A DNA stretch of 12,712 bases from Actinomycetes bacterium (lineage in GTDB: Bacteria > Actinomycetota > Actinomycetes > Actinomycetales > Cellulomonadaceae), in the NCBI GenBank assembly GCA_023389455.1, contig JAEWEJ010000071.1, positions 1 to 12,712 on the forward strand. Reading direction: 5' to 3'. A program made the position numbers and the translations under genes. The notes below the pieces were generated by a model. That model did no database searches. It saw only the letters and a program-made list of their open reading frames with translations, and was not told the DNA's origin. Positions 5,285-12,447 of the stretch are shown in pieces. Within the stretch, counting starts at the first letter, position 1. The number at the start of each line of letters is the position of its first letter.

Positions 5285-7960
5285 GTGACAGAAGCGGAGA
5301 TCAGGTCGGACGTCCCTCGCGGCGTCGTCAGCCATGAGGTACCCGAGCTCCTGCGCAACGACGTCAGGCTCCTCGGGGAGCTGCTGGGTCGTGTGCTGCG
5401 CGAGGCGGGCGGGGAGGACCTGCTGGCCGACGTCGAGCGGCTGCGGGAGCTTGCCATCGCGTCGCACAGCGAGCCGAACGGGCACGCCCTGGCCCAGGCC
5501 GAGGAGCTGGTGGCGGGCTTCAGCCACGAACGGGCGGAGCAGGTGGCGCGCGCGTTCACGTGCTACTTCCACCTGGCCAACCTGGCCGAGGAGTACCACC
5601 GCGTGCGCGTGCTGCACGACCGCGAGTCCCGTCTGGCGCCGCACGAGCTCGCGCCCGACGACTCGCTGCCGGCCGCGTACCAGCAGCTCGTGGCCGAGAT
5701 CGGGGAGGAGGCGGCACTCGCCCGCCTGCGGGACCTGGAGTTCCGCCCCGTCTTCACGGCCCACCCGACCGAGGCCCGCCGCCGTGCCGTCGCGCGCGCC
5801 ATCCGCCGCATCGCCGAGCTCGTCGCCGAGCGCGACACGCTGCACATCGGCGGCACCACCCTGGCGGAGAACGAGCGCCGTCTGCTCGCCGAGATCGACA
5901 CGCTCTGGCGCACGTCCCCGCTGCGTGCCGAGAAGCCGACCGTGCTCGACGAGGTCGCGACCGTGCTGTCGATCGTCGACTCGACGCTGGCCGACGTGCT
6001 GCCCACCGTCTACCGCCGCCTCGACGACTGGCTGCTCGAGCGCGACGCCGGCACCACCGCACCCCTGGTCGCGCCCTTCGCGCGGCTCGGCTCGTGGATC
6101 GGTGGCGACCGCGACGGCAACCCCAACGTCACGGCGGAGGTGACGCGCGCCGCGGCGGCGCTGGCCTCGGAGCACGCGCTCGACGCGCTCCTCGCGGCGG
6201 CCCGGCGCACGGCGGACGGGCTCACCCTCGACGCGGCCGGCACCCCCGCGTCGCCCGAGCTGAGCGCCCTGTGGCAGCGCCAGCGCTCGCTGTCGGACGC
6301 GATGACCTCCCGCATCGCGGGTGACGCGCCGAACGAGCCCCACCGTCGAGCCCTGCTGGGCATCATCGAGCGCATCGCCGCGACCCGGCGGCGCGACGCC
6401 GACCTGGCGTACGCCAACCCGGGCGAGCTCGAGGCGGACCTGCGGACCGTGCAGGACTCGTTGCAGGCCGCCGGTGCCCGCCGCGCCGCGTACGGCGACC
6501 TGCAGCGCCTCATCTGGCAGGTGCAGACGTTCGGGTTCCACCTCGCGGAGCTGGAGATCCGGCAGCACTCGCAGGTCCACGCCGCGGCGCTCGCGGACAT
6601 CGAGGAGCACGGCATCGACGGCGACCTGCAGCCGATGACGATCGAGGTGCTCGACACGTTCCGTGCCCTCGGCACCGTGCAGCGCCGGCTCGGCGTCGCC
6701 GCCGCCCGGCGCTACATCGTGTCGTTCACCCAGTCGCCCGAGCACCTGCCGGCCGTCTACCGGCTGGCCGAGCTCGCGTTCGGCGGCGCGGAGCACGCGC
6801 CCGTCATCGACGCGATCCCGCTGTTCGAGACGTTCGCGGACCTGCAGAACAGCGTCGAGATCCTCGACGCCGCGCTCGAGCACCCGCGCGTGCAGGAGCG
6901 CCTCGCGGCGAACGGCCGACGGGTCGAGGTCATGCTCGGGTACTCCGACTCGTCGAAGGACGTCGGACCGCTCTCGGCGACGCTGGCCCTCGACGACGCG
7001 CAGCGGCGCATCGCCGAGTGGGCGCGGCGCAACGACATCGTGCTCACGCTGTTCCACGGCCGCGGCGGTGCGCTCGGCCGTGGCGGCGGCCCGGCCAACC
7101 GCGCCGTGCTCGCCCAGCCCCCGGGCTCGGTCGACGGCCGGTTCAAGCTCACCGAGCAGGGCGAGGTCATCTTCGCCCGGTACGGCGACCCGGACATCGC
7201 CACGCGGCACATCGAGCAGGTGGCGGCCGCGACGCTGCTGGCGGACGCCCCGAGCGTCGCGCGGCGCAACACGGAGGCTGCCACCCGGTTCGCCGACCTG
7301 GCGGCACGCCTCGACGTGTCGTCCCGCGAGCGGTTCCACACGCTGGTGCGGGCCGAGGGGTTCCCCGCCTGGTTCGCGCAGGTCACGCCCCTGGAGGAGA
7401 TCGGCCTGCTGCCGATCGGCTCGCGCCCGGCCCGCCGTGGCCTGTCCGTCTCGTCGCTGGACGACCTGCGGGCGATCCCGTGGGTGTTCTCGTGGTCGCA
7501 GGCCCGCATCAACCTCGCCGGGTGGTACGGGCTCGGGACGGCGCTCGACACGGTCGGCGACGTCGAGGAGCTGCGCACGGCGTACGCCGAGTGGCCGCTG
7601 TTCGCGACGATCATCGACAACGTCGAGATGTCGCTGGCCAAGACGGACGAGCGCATCGCCGCCCGGTACCTGGCCCTGGGCGACCGCGAGGACCTCGCCC
7701 AGCAGGTGCTCGACGAGATGCGGCTGACGCGGCAGTGGGTGCTGGCCACCACCGGCAGCACCGGTGTCCTGTCGCGTCGACGCATCCTCGGGCGCGCCGT
7801 CCAGCTGCGCAGCCCCTACGTCGACGCGCTGTCGCTCCTGCAGCTGCGCGCCCTGCGCGGGCTGCGCACGGGGCAGGACCCCGAGTCCGGGGAGGACCTG
7901 CGCCGTCTGCTGCTGCTCACGGTCAACGGCGTCGCCGCCGGTCTGCAGAACACGGGCTGA
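5285..7960 (+). CDS. ppc: Phosphoenolpyruvate carboxylase
   Basis: The 891-residue enzyme fixes bicarbonate onto phosphoenolpyruvate to give oxaloacetate, an anaplerotic step feeding the TCA cycle in the cytoplasm. All signature motifs are present: VFTAHPTEA with catalytic His160, GSWIGGDRDGNP (269-280), FHLAELEIRQHS, VMLGYSDSSKDVG with Lys558, the mobile loop FHGRGGALGRGGGPAN (590-605), LTEQGEVIFARYG, RAIPWVFSWSQ, and the canonical C-terminal QNTG (888-891). Length is normal for a bacterial PEPC. The protein lacks the N-terminal phosphorylation segment of plant enzymes, as expected. GTG 5285 is chosen for its place after TACCTT and for giving the standard N-terminus. The gene stands alone, divergent from the 144-residue protein gene and followed by a strong terminator. 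Confidence 0.98.
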   Translation: MTEAEIRSDVPRGVVSHEVPELLRNDVRLLGELLGRVLREAGGEDLLADVERLRELAIASHSEPNGHALAQAEELVAGFSHERAEQVARAFTCYFHLANLAEEYHRVRVLHDRESRLAPHELAPDDSLPAAYQQLVAEIGEEAALARLRDLEFRPVFTAHPTEARRRAVARAIRRIAELVAERDTLHIGGTTLAENERRLLAEIDTLWRTSPLRAEKPTVLDEVATVLSIVDSTLADVLPTVYRRLDDWLLERDAGTTAPLVAPFARLGSWIGGDRDGNPNVTAEVTRAAAALASEHALDALLAAARRTADGLTLDAAGTPASPELSALWQRQRSLSDAMTSRIAGDAPNEPHRRALLGIIERIAATRRRDADLAYANPGELEADLRTVQDSLQAAGARRAAYGDLQRLIWQVQTFGFHLAELEIRQHSQVHAAALADIEEHGIDGDLQPMTIEVLDTFRALGTVQRRLGVAAARRYIVSFTQSPEHLPAVYRLAELAFGGAEHAPVIDAIPLFETFADLQNSVEILDAALEHPRVQERLAANGRRVEVMLGYSDSSKDVGPLSATLALDDAQRRIAEWARRNDIVLTLFHGRGGALGRGGGPANRAVLAQPPGSVDGRFKLTEQGEVIFARYGDPDIATRHIEQVAAATLLADAPSVARRNTEAATRFADLAARLDVSSRERFHTLVRAEGFPAWFAQVTPLEEIGLLPIGSRPARRGLSVSSLDDLRAIPWVFSWSQARINLAGWYGLGTALDTVGDVEELRTAYAEWPLFATIIDNVEMSLAKTDERIAARYLALGDREDLAQQVLDEMRLTRQWVLATTGSTGVLSRRRILGRAVQLRSPYVDALSLLQLRALRGLRTGQDPESGEDLRRLLLLTVNGVAAGLQNTG

Positions 7961-7976
7961 CCCACCGCGTGGACCC

Positions 7977-8011
7977 GACGCCCCCGTGCCGCCCGTCGGT
8001 ACGGGGGCGTC
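7977..8011. terminator. ppc terminator hairpin
   Basis: GACGCCCCCGT (7977-7987) pairs perfectly with ACGGGGGCGTC (8001-8011) around a 13-base loop, 16 bases after the ppc stop. No T-run follows. It lies between convergent ppc and the NUDIX gene and could act in both directions. Confidence 0.75.
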
Positions 8012-8045
8012 GTGCGTCCGGGGTGCGCTCGCACGCTCCGACGAG

Positions 8046-8087
8046 GGGAGCCGGCCCGCGGGAGCCGGCCCGCGGGAGCCGGCCCGC
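8046..8087. repeat. Three tandem copies of a 14-bp GC-only-core repeat
   Basis: The unit GGGAGCCGGCCCGC is repeated exactly at 8046-8059, 8060-8073 and 8074-8087, followed by GGG. Each junction creates CCCGCGGG and each unit holds GCCGGC, both self-complementary, so the block can fold into alternative hairpins or a cruciform. It lies in the gap between convergent ppc and the NUDIX gene, after the ppc terminator. A copy-number-variable spacer or an accessory terminator are both possible. Confidence 0.9.
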
Positions 8088-8105
8088 GGGTTCCATCCGC
8101 CCGGC

Positions 8106-8624
8106 TCAGCGGGGGAGCGACACGACAGCCGGCAGGGGGGAGCCCTCGGCGAGCAGGTCGAGGACGAGCCGCTCGTGCGGCACGACCTGGTCGGGCAGGT
8201 CGCGCAGGGGGAACCAGGCCATCGCGGCGGCGCGGTCCGGCTCGCGCAGCATGGGCTCGCCCGTCCACGTGGTCACCTGGAAGAACACGTCGACGCGCTG
8301 CTCGACCTGCGGTCCACCGCGCTCGAAGCGGTGCAGCGCGGTGAGCGGCTGCAGCGCGTCCGCGGTGACGACGACGCCGGACTCCTCGGCCGCCTCGCGC
8401 ACGGCGGCCTCGTGGACGGACTCCCCGGGGTCGACGTGCCCCGCGAGGAGCCCCCACCAGCCGTCCATGTACCCGGTGCCGGCGCGGCGCTGCAGCAGCA
8501 CCTCGTCGCGGTCGTCGCGGCGACGGCGCAGGACCACGTACGCGGCCGCGACCAGCAGGCTGCGGGTGCCGAGGTGGTCGTCGGGGGAGTAGGGCTCGAC
8601 GGGAGGGTCGACGGGCGCGGCCAT
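8106..8624 (-). CDS. NUDIX hydrolase
   Basis: The 172-residue protein carries a perfect Nudix box: Gly62, Glu68, Arg76-Glu77, Glu80-Glu81 and Gly83, in the context GHVDPGESVHEAAVREAAEE. The acidic residues bind Mg and position a nucleoside diphosphate linked to another moiety for hydrolysis. YMDGWWGLLAGHVDPGES is typical of the MutT-like group acting on small nucleotides such as oxidised or non-canonical NTPs, but the substrate cannot be read. An N-terminal extension of about 20 residues precedes the domain, and AMAWFPLRDLPDQVVPH (134-150) is the usual C-terminal motif. ATG 8624 has no Shine-Dalgarno but has CAGACT six bases upstream. The VOC gene ends 32 bases before it on the same strand, so partial co-transcription is possible. 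Confidence 0.93.
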   Translation of the reverse strand: MAAPVDPPVEPYSPDDHLGTRSLLVAAAYVVLRRRRDDRDEVLLQRRAGTGYMDGWWGLLAGHVDPGESVHEAAVREAAEESGVVVTADALQPLTALHRFERGGPQVEQRVDVFFQVTTWTGEPMLREPDRAAAMAWFPLRDLPDQVVPHERLVLDLLAEGSPLPAVVSLPR

Positions 8625-8630
8625 GGCGCG

Positions 8631-8636
8631 AGTCTG
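8631..8636 (-). promoter_or_regulatory. Candidate -10 box for a leaderless NUDIX transcript
   Basis: Minus-strand CAGACT is followed by CGCGCC and the ATG. CTGAGC, 18 bases further upstream and overlapping the VOC stop codon, could be a weak -35. Confidence 0.4.
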
Positions 8637-8656
8637 GCACGTGCGTGCGCCGCCGC

Positions 8657-9058
8657 TCAGCCCGCCGTGGGGCCGTCGGCGTGCAGGAGCTCCCAGACGT
8701 GGCCGTCGGGGTCGGTGACGGTCCGCGCGTAGAACGTCGGGTCGCACCGGGCCGTCCCGAGCTCGGTGCCGCCCGCCGACAACGCACCCGCGACGAGCAC
8801 GTCCACCTCGGCGCGGGAGGTGGCCGTCAGGCAGAGCCGCACGGGCGTGCCCACCGCCGGGTCGCTCACGGGTCGGCCCGTCAGCAGGGGGAACGTGGCG
8901 CGGTCCTGCAGCATGAGGCAGACACGGCCGGTCACGACGACGCAGACAACCACGTCGTCGCCGGACGCGTCGTCCACGGCGAGACCGAGCCCGGCGTAGA
9001 ACGCCCGCGACGCCGCCAGGTCGCCCACCGGCAGGTTGACGAAGATCATGCGGTCCAC
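8657..9058 (-). CDS. VOC-fold (glyoxalase/bleomycin-resistance-like) protein
   Basis: The 133-residue protein has one complete VOC module pair. MIFVNLPVGDLAASRAFYAGLG (residues 4-25) forms the first beta-alpha-beta motif. VRLCLTATSRAEVDVLVAGALSAGG and YARTVTDPDGHVWELLHAD (110-128) form the second. Glu123 sits at a usual metal-ligand position, but the first-strand His is replaced by Asn8, so metal binding is uncertain. The MIFVNLPV subgroup is usually annotated as glyoxalase-like without a known substrate. GTG 9058 is preferred over ATG 9049 because GGGGAG lies five to six bases upstream of it. It is divergent from the sigma-factor gene across 106 bases, and the pair may be co-regulated. Confidence 0.9.
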   Translation of the reverse strand: MDRMIFVNLPVGDLAASRAFYAGLGLAVDDASGDDVVVCVVVTGRVCLMLQDRATFPLLTGRPVSDPAVGTPVRLCLTATSRAEVDVLVAGALSAGGTELGTARCDPTFYARTVTDPDGHVWELLHADGPTAG

Positions 9059-9128
9059 GTGCGCTCCCCGCGGTGCGGTCGACGGCGTCGGGGTGTCGAC
9101 CTGCCGCGGACCCGTGGCTCATCGGGGG

Positions 9129-9158
9129 GTGACCGATGTCGGTGGTCCCGGCTACCGT
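9129..9158 (+). promoter_or_regulatory. Candidate promoter of the SigG-like sigma gene
   Basis: GTGACC (9129-9134) and TACCGT (9153-9158) have an 18-base spacer and put transcription start at or next to the GTG 9165, six bases after the -10. No Shine-Dalgarno is seen. A leaderless mRNA is likely. Confidence 0.5.
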
Positions 9159-9164
9159 CGAGAT

Positions 9165-10223
9165 GTGACCACCACCACATCCGCATCCCGACCGGCGCCA
9201 CCCGCGCGCCCGGCGCGGCGGTCCCCCGAGAAGGCGCCCGACGCACCGGTCCCCACCGACCTGAGCGCCGACGAGTTCGCCGCGCGGCTCGCTCCCATGC
9301 GTCGCGAGATCCTCGCGCACTGCTACCGCATGACGGGTTCCGTGCACGACGCGGAGGACATGCTGCAGGAGACGTACCTGCGCGCGTGGCGTGCGATGCG
9401 CGGCTTCGAGAACAGGTCCTCGCTGCGCACGTGGATGTTCCGCATCGCGACGAACACGTGCCTCACGCACCTCGAGGGTCGCCGTCGTCGACCGTTGCCC
9501 ACCGGGCTGGGCGCGCCGGCGGCCGATCCGCGTGACCAGCCGCGGGAGGACCACGCGACGCCGTGGCTGGAGCCCCTGCCCGACACGCTCGTCTGGGCCG
9601 CCGCGCCCGCGGACCCGGCGGAGACCGCCGTGCACCGTGACACCGTGCGCCTCGCGTTCGTGGCCGCGCTCCAGCACCTCACCGCCCAGCAGCGGGCCGT
9701 GCTGCTGCTGCGCGAGGTGCTCGCGTGGTCGGCTGCCGAGGTCGGCGACGCCCTCGGCCTGTCGGTGGCGGCCGTGAACTCCACGCTCCAGCGGGCACGT
9801 GCCCACATGGCCACCGTGCAGGACGTGACGCCGCTGGAGCCGACCGACCCGCGCCACCAGGAGCTGCTCGCCCGCTACGTGGCCGCGTTCGAGGCGTACG
9901 ACGTCGCGGCGATCGTCGCGCTGCTCGCAGCCGACGTCGTCTGGGAGATGCCGCCCTTTCCCGGCTGGTACGCCGGCCCGCGGGCGGTGGGCGAGCTCAT
10001 CGGCACGTGGTGCCCCGCGCAGCGCTCCGGCGACATGCGGCTGGTGCCGACGTCGGCCAACGGGCTGCCGGCGTTCGCGATGTACATGCGCGACGCGGAG
10101 GGGCGGCACCGGGCGTTCCAGATCCACGAGGTCACGGTGACGCAGGAGGGGGTCCGTCACGTCGCGGTCTGGCTCGGGGCCGACCTCTTCCCACGGTTCG
10201 GCCTGCCGACCGAGCTGGACTGA
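9165..10223 (+). CDS. ECF sigma factor with C-terminal SnoaL-like domain (SigG-like)
   Basis: The 352-residue protein directs RNA polymerase to a special promoter set. After a Pro/Ala-rich N-terminus, region 2 spans about 38-108: LAPMRREILAHCYRMTGSV, DAEDMLQETYLRAWRAM, then LRTWMFRIATNTCLTHLE. Region 4 spans about 159-215: LTAQQRAVLLLREVLAWSA, EVGDALGLSVAAVNSTLQRA. A SnoaL/NTF2-like domain (about 232-350; LLARYVAAFEAYDVAAIVALL, then PPFPGWYAGPRAVGELIG) follows. In ECF sigma factors of this build the C-terminal domain modulates activity in place of a separate anti-sigma factor (family knowledge from ECF41-type proteins). No anti-sigma gene adjoins, in agreement. Start GTG 9165 follows TACCGT. 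The divergent VOC neighbour could be a target. M. tuberculosis SigG is the nearest named relative I recognise. Confidence 0.93.
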   Translation: MTTTTSASRPAPPARPARRSPEKAPDAPVPTDLSADEFAARLAPMRREILAHCYRMTGSVHDAEDMLQETYLRAWRAMRGFENRSSLRTWMFRIATNTCLTHLEGRRRRPLPTGLGAPAADPRDQPREDHATPWLEPLPDTLVWAAAPADPAETAVHRDTVRLAFVAALQHLTAQQRAVLLLREVLAWSAAEVGDALGLSVAAVNSTLQRARAHMATVQDVTPLEPTDPRHQELLARYVAAFEAYDVAAIVALLAADVVWEMPPFPGWYAGPRAVGELIGTWCPAQRSGDMRLVPTSANGLPAFAMYMRDAEGRHRAFQIHEVTVTQEGVRHVAVWLGADLFPRFGLPTELD

Positions 10224-10245
10224 TCCGGCGGGCACGGCGACCGGT

Positions 10246-10298
10246 GCGCCGCCCGCCCGGGAGGGCGGACGGGCGGCGCGGGGCCGGGTGTCCCGGCC
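10246..10298. terminator. Tandem terminator hairpins between the sigma gene and pectate lyase 2
   Basis: GCGCCGCCCG (10246-10255) pairs with CGGGCGGCGC (10270-10279). Directly after, GGCCGGG (10282-10288) pairs with CCCGGCC (10292-10298) around a three-base loop. Both stems are perfect. They fill the 78-base gap between convergent stops and can end transcription from both sides. Confidence 0.72.
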
Positions 10299-10301
10299 GT
10301 G

Positions 10302-12389
10302 TCAGCGTCCCACCACGACCTCGAGGGGAAGGCTGGAGGTCGCACCGGCGGCGTTGCGGAACGTCGCGACGACGGTGTGCGGGCCCGGGGCCCAGCCGGC
10401 GGTGGAGGTGCTGACGGTCTGGCGGTGCGGCGTGCGGGGGACCAGCTCCTGACGGTCGACCTCGACGCCGTCGGCGGTGAGGACGTACTGCGTCGCGTTG
10501 GTGCCCCACCACAGCGTGGCGGTCACCGTCACGGCGGCGTCCGCGGCGCGCGACGTGGTGAGGGACGGCCGGGCGGGGGCGGCGTCGCGCACCGACACGG
10601 TCATCGGTGCCGAGCGTGCGGTGCCCCACGGGTTGAGGGCCTCGGCCACGTAGGTGTAGGTCCCGTCGGCACGGCCGGTGATCGGGAACGCGGTCTGCTG
10701 GGCGCCCGGGCTGGACGCCTCGACGGCGCGCGCGTCGATCAGCACGTCGTTCTCGTAGAGGCGGACGACCGTCGCGTTCTGGCCCCACCAGAGCGACGCC
10801 GTCACCGTGAGGTCGCCGTCGTGCAGCCCGGTGTCCCAGCCGTTGTCGTGGGACAGGCGAGGGGCGTCGGGCGCGCGTGAGGTGCCCGGCGCGCCCGACG
10901 GCAGGGTCGCTCCCGCACCGGCCCGCACGTCGACCGCGGCCTGAGCCGCGGGCTGGACCCGGGGCGCGTAGTGGTCGGCGGGCGTCCACCGTGCCTCGTC
11001 GGCGAGCGGCGTCGTGGTCGTGGCGTTGAACGCCGCGACGAGGTCGACGGCCTCGCCGTGCACGAGTGAGCCCTCCTCGCGCAGCATCGTGCCCTTCCAG
11101 GCGGTGACGACGGTGGCGGGGTCCACCCCGGGAGCCAGGTCGAACACGTTCTGCTCCGCGACGATGCTCGACTCCACGCCCGCGCCCAGGGCGTAGGCGT
11201 AGCCCTCGGCCCGGGTCTGCTCGTAGACGTTGTTGTAGACGTGCACGTCCCCGTACCGCACGCGCGGGGCCCGCTGGCCGATGTCCGTCCAGAGGTTGTG
11301 GTGGTACGTGACACGGTGCTGCCCGCGGTCCTGCGTGCGGGAGTCCGAGGACCCCACCAGGCTCGTCTTGTCGTGGTCGTCGAAGTGCGTCCACGACACG
11401 GTCACCAGGTCGGAGCCGTGGGTGATGTCGAGCAGCCCGTCGTGCACCTCGTACGGGCGCCCGTAGACCGTGCCGGTCGCGGCGGGCGGGTGCGCGCCGT
11501 CGTCGAGGGTGAGGTGGTCGACCCAGACGCTCGTCGAGGACCACACGGACAGGTTGTCGTACGCGGAGTTCCAGTTGCCCGCGTCCGTGTCGCCCGGGTC
11601 CCACTGGGGGAAGCAGTCGTAGGCGTCGGACAGCGTGAGGTTGCGCACGATCACGTTCGAGGCGTCGCGGATGCGCAGGTTGGCCCCCACGACGCGGGCG
11701 TCGCCGACACCCACGAGCGTGACGTTGGAGCCGACGTGCTGCTGCGTCTGGCGGGCCTGCACGGCCGCCGCCGCGACGCGTGCGTCCTCGAGCGGGCCGC
11801 TGGGGTCGGCACGGCCCCACGGGCCCTCGGGGTCGTGGTGGGCGATGTAGTCGGCCATCGAGAAGGGCGCGCCCGTGCCCGCGACCGTCACCTCGGACGC
11901 GAAGTCGTCGCACGTGGCCCGGGTGCCGTCGGCGCGCACGAAGGCGTCGATCGTGCCGGTGACGTACACGATGCGGGGCTCCGTGACGGTCCGGGCGGTG
12001 GTGCCGGTGGAGCCGGGGCGGCCCCCGAGCGCGTCGCGCAGCTCGGTCCACGTGTCCACGACGTGCACCTGCGCGGCGTCGGCCGCTGCGCCGCCGGTGG
12101 TGCCCGCGGCCTGCACGACGCGCCCGTCCGGACGGGTGGTGCCGGACCACGACGCCCAGCCGTCTCCGGGGGCGAGGGCCTCGCGGCCCAGGTCGCGCAC
12201 CGTGGCCGGCGACGGTGCCGGCGGCGTGGCGTGCGCCGCGGTGGCGCCGGTCGTGGTCAGGCACGTCGTGCCCAGCAGGAGGGCTGCCCCGAGACCGGCG
12301 GGGCGTCGGAGCAGGACCGGCCGGAACGGCGTCAGATGGCCGGGGCCGGCGTGCGGGGGTGCGGCGGTGCGGCGGGCGGTGTCGCGCAT
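10302..12389 (-). CDS. Secreted pectate lyase, family PL1, with two C-terminal Ig-like repeats
   Basis: The 695-residue enzyme is a second extracellular pectate lyase. The signal peptide has a long basic N-region and hydrophobic core AGLGAALLLG (31-40), and ends near AHA (52-54). The PL1 beta-helix spans about 100-480. Landmarks are SNVTLVGVGDARVVG (221-235), SVWVDHLTLDDG (287-298), YEVHDGLLDITHGSD (313-327), DHDKTSLVGSSDS with Lys341 (338-350), and RVTYHHNLWTDIGQRAPRVR with catalytic Arg373. Two related beta-sandwich repeats follow at about 509-600 and 608-693, each with an LWWG(Q/T)NAT motif (533-540 and 626-633). They are similar to modules in actinobacterial chitinases and other secreted glycosidases, and probably act as spacers or binding modules. 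ATG 12389 has GAGGGAG five bases upstream. The earlier in-frame ATG 12437 lies inside the operator and is rejected. Relative to pectate lyase 1, its length, accessory domains and sequence differ, so it is not a recent duplicate. Confidence 0.94.
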   Translation of the reverse strand: MRDTARRTAAPPHAGPGHLTPFRPVLLRRPAGLGAALLLGTTCLTTTGATAAHATPPAPSPATVRDLGREALAPGDGWASWSGTTRPDGRVVQAAGTTGGAAADAAQVHVVDTWTELRDALGGRPGSTGTTARTVTEPRIVYVTGTIDAFVRADGTRATCDDFASEVTVAGTGAPFSMADYIAHHDPEGPWGRADPSGPLEDARVAAAAVQARQTQQHVGSNVTLVGVGDARVVGANLRIRDASNVIVRNLTLSDAYDCFPQWDPGDTDAGNWNSAYDNLSVWSSTSVWVDHLTLDDGAHPPAATGTVYGRPYEVHDGLLDITHGSDLVTVSWTHFDDHDKTSLVGSSDSRTQDRGQHRVTYHHNLWTDIGQRAPRVRYGDVHVYNNVYEQTRAEGYAYALGAGVESSIVAEQNVFDLAPGVDPATVVTAWKGTMLREEGSLVHGEAVDLVAAFNATTTTPLADEARWTPADHYAPRVQPAAQAAVDVRAGAGATLPSGAPGTSRAPDAPRLSHDNGWDTGLHDGDLTVTASLWWGQNATVVRLYENDVLIDARAVEASSPGAQQTAFPITGRADGTYTYVAEALNPWGTARSAPMTVSVRDAAPARPSLTTSRAADAAVTVTATLWWGTNATQYVLTADGVEVDRQELVPRTPHRQTVSTSTAGWAPGPHTVVATFRNAAGATSSLPLEVVVGR

Positions 12390-12416
12390 GGGGACTCCCT
12401 CGTCTCCGGCGGCAAG

Positions 12417-12438
12417 GATGGGAAACCGGTTTCCCATC
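12417..12438 (-). promoter_or_regulatory. LacI-type operator, 22-bp perfect palindrome (pectate lyase 2)
   Basis: The centre GGAAACCGGTTTCC (12421-12434) is extended by GATG on the left and CATC on the right, giving a perfect 22-base palindrome. The 12-base core is identical to the operator at 2415-2426. It follows the candidate -10 box by nine bases and fills the untranslated leader, a position suited to repression by roadblock or start-site occlusion. Confidence 0.8.
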
Positions 12439-12447
12439 TCGGCGGAG

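Noticed and set aside
5183..7339. Long open frame on the minus strand opposite ppc (over 700 codons)
   Set aside because: It is a mirror of a very GC-rich coding region. The translation is Arg/Gly/Val-rich without domains, and ppc on the other strand has every PEPC motif.
8046..8087. Triple repeat considered as a CRISPR array
   Set aside because: The units are 14 bases and directly adjacent without spacers, and no cas gene is present.
10132..12264. About 700-codon minus-strand frame overlapping pectate lyase 2
   Set aside because: The translation is a low-complexity Arg/His/Gly-rich shadow of the lyase reading frame, which itself has a signal peptide and full PL1 motifs.
2020..12389. The two pectate lyases as flanks of a composite mobile element or genomic island
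   Set aside because: The genes share no long DNA identity. No integrase, transposase or terminal repeat is visible, the tRNA is not followed by an attachment-site duplication that I can find, and base composition is uniform.
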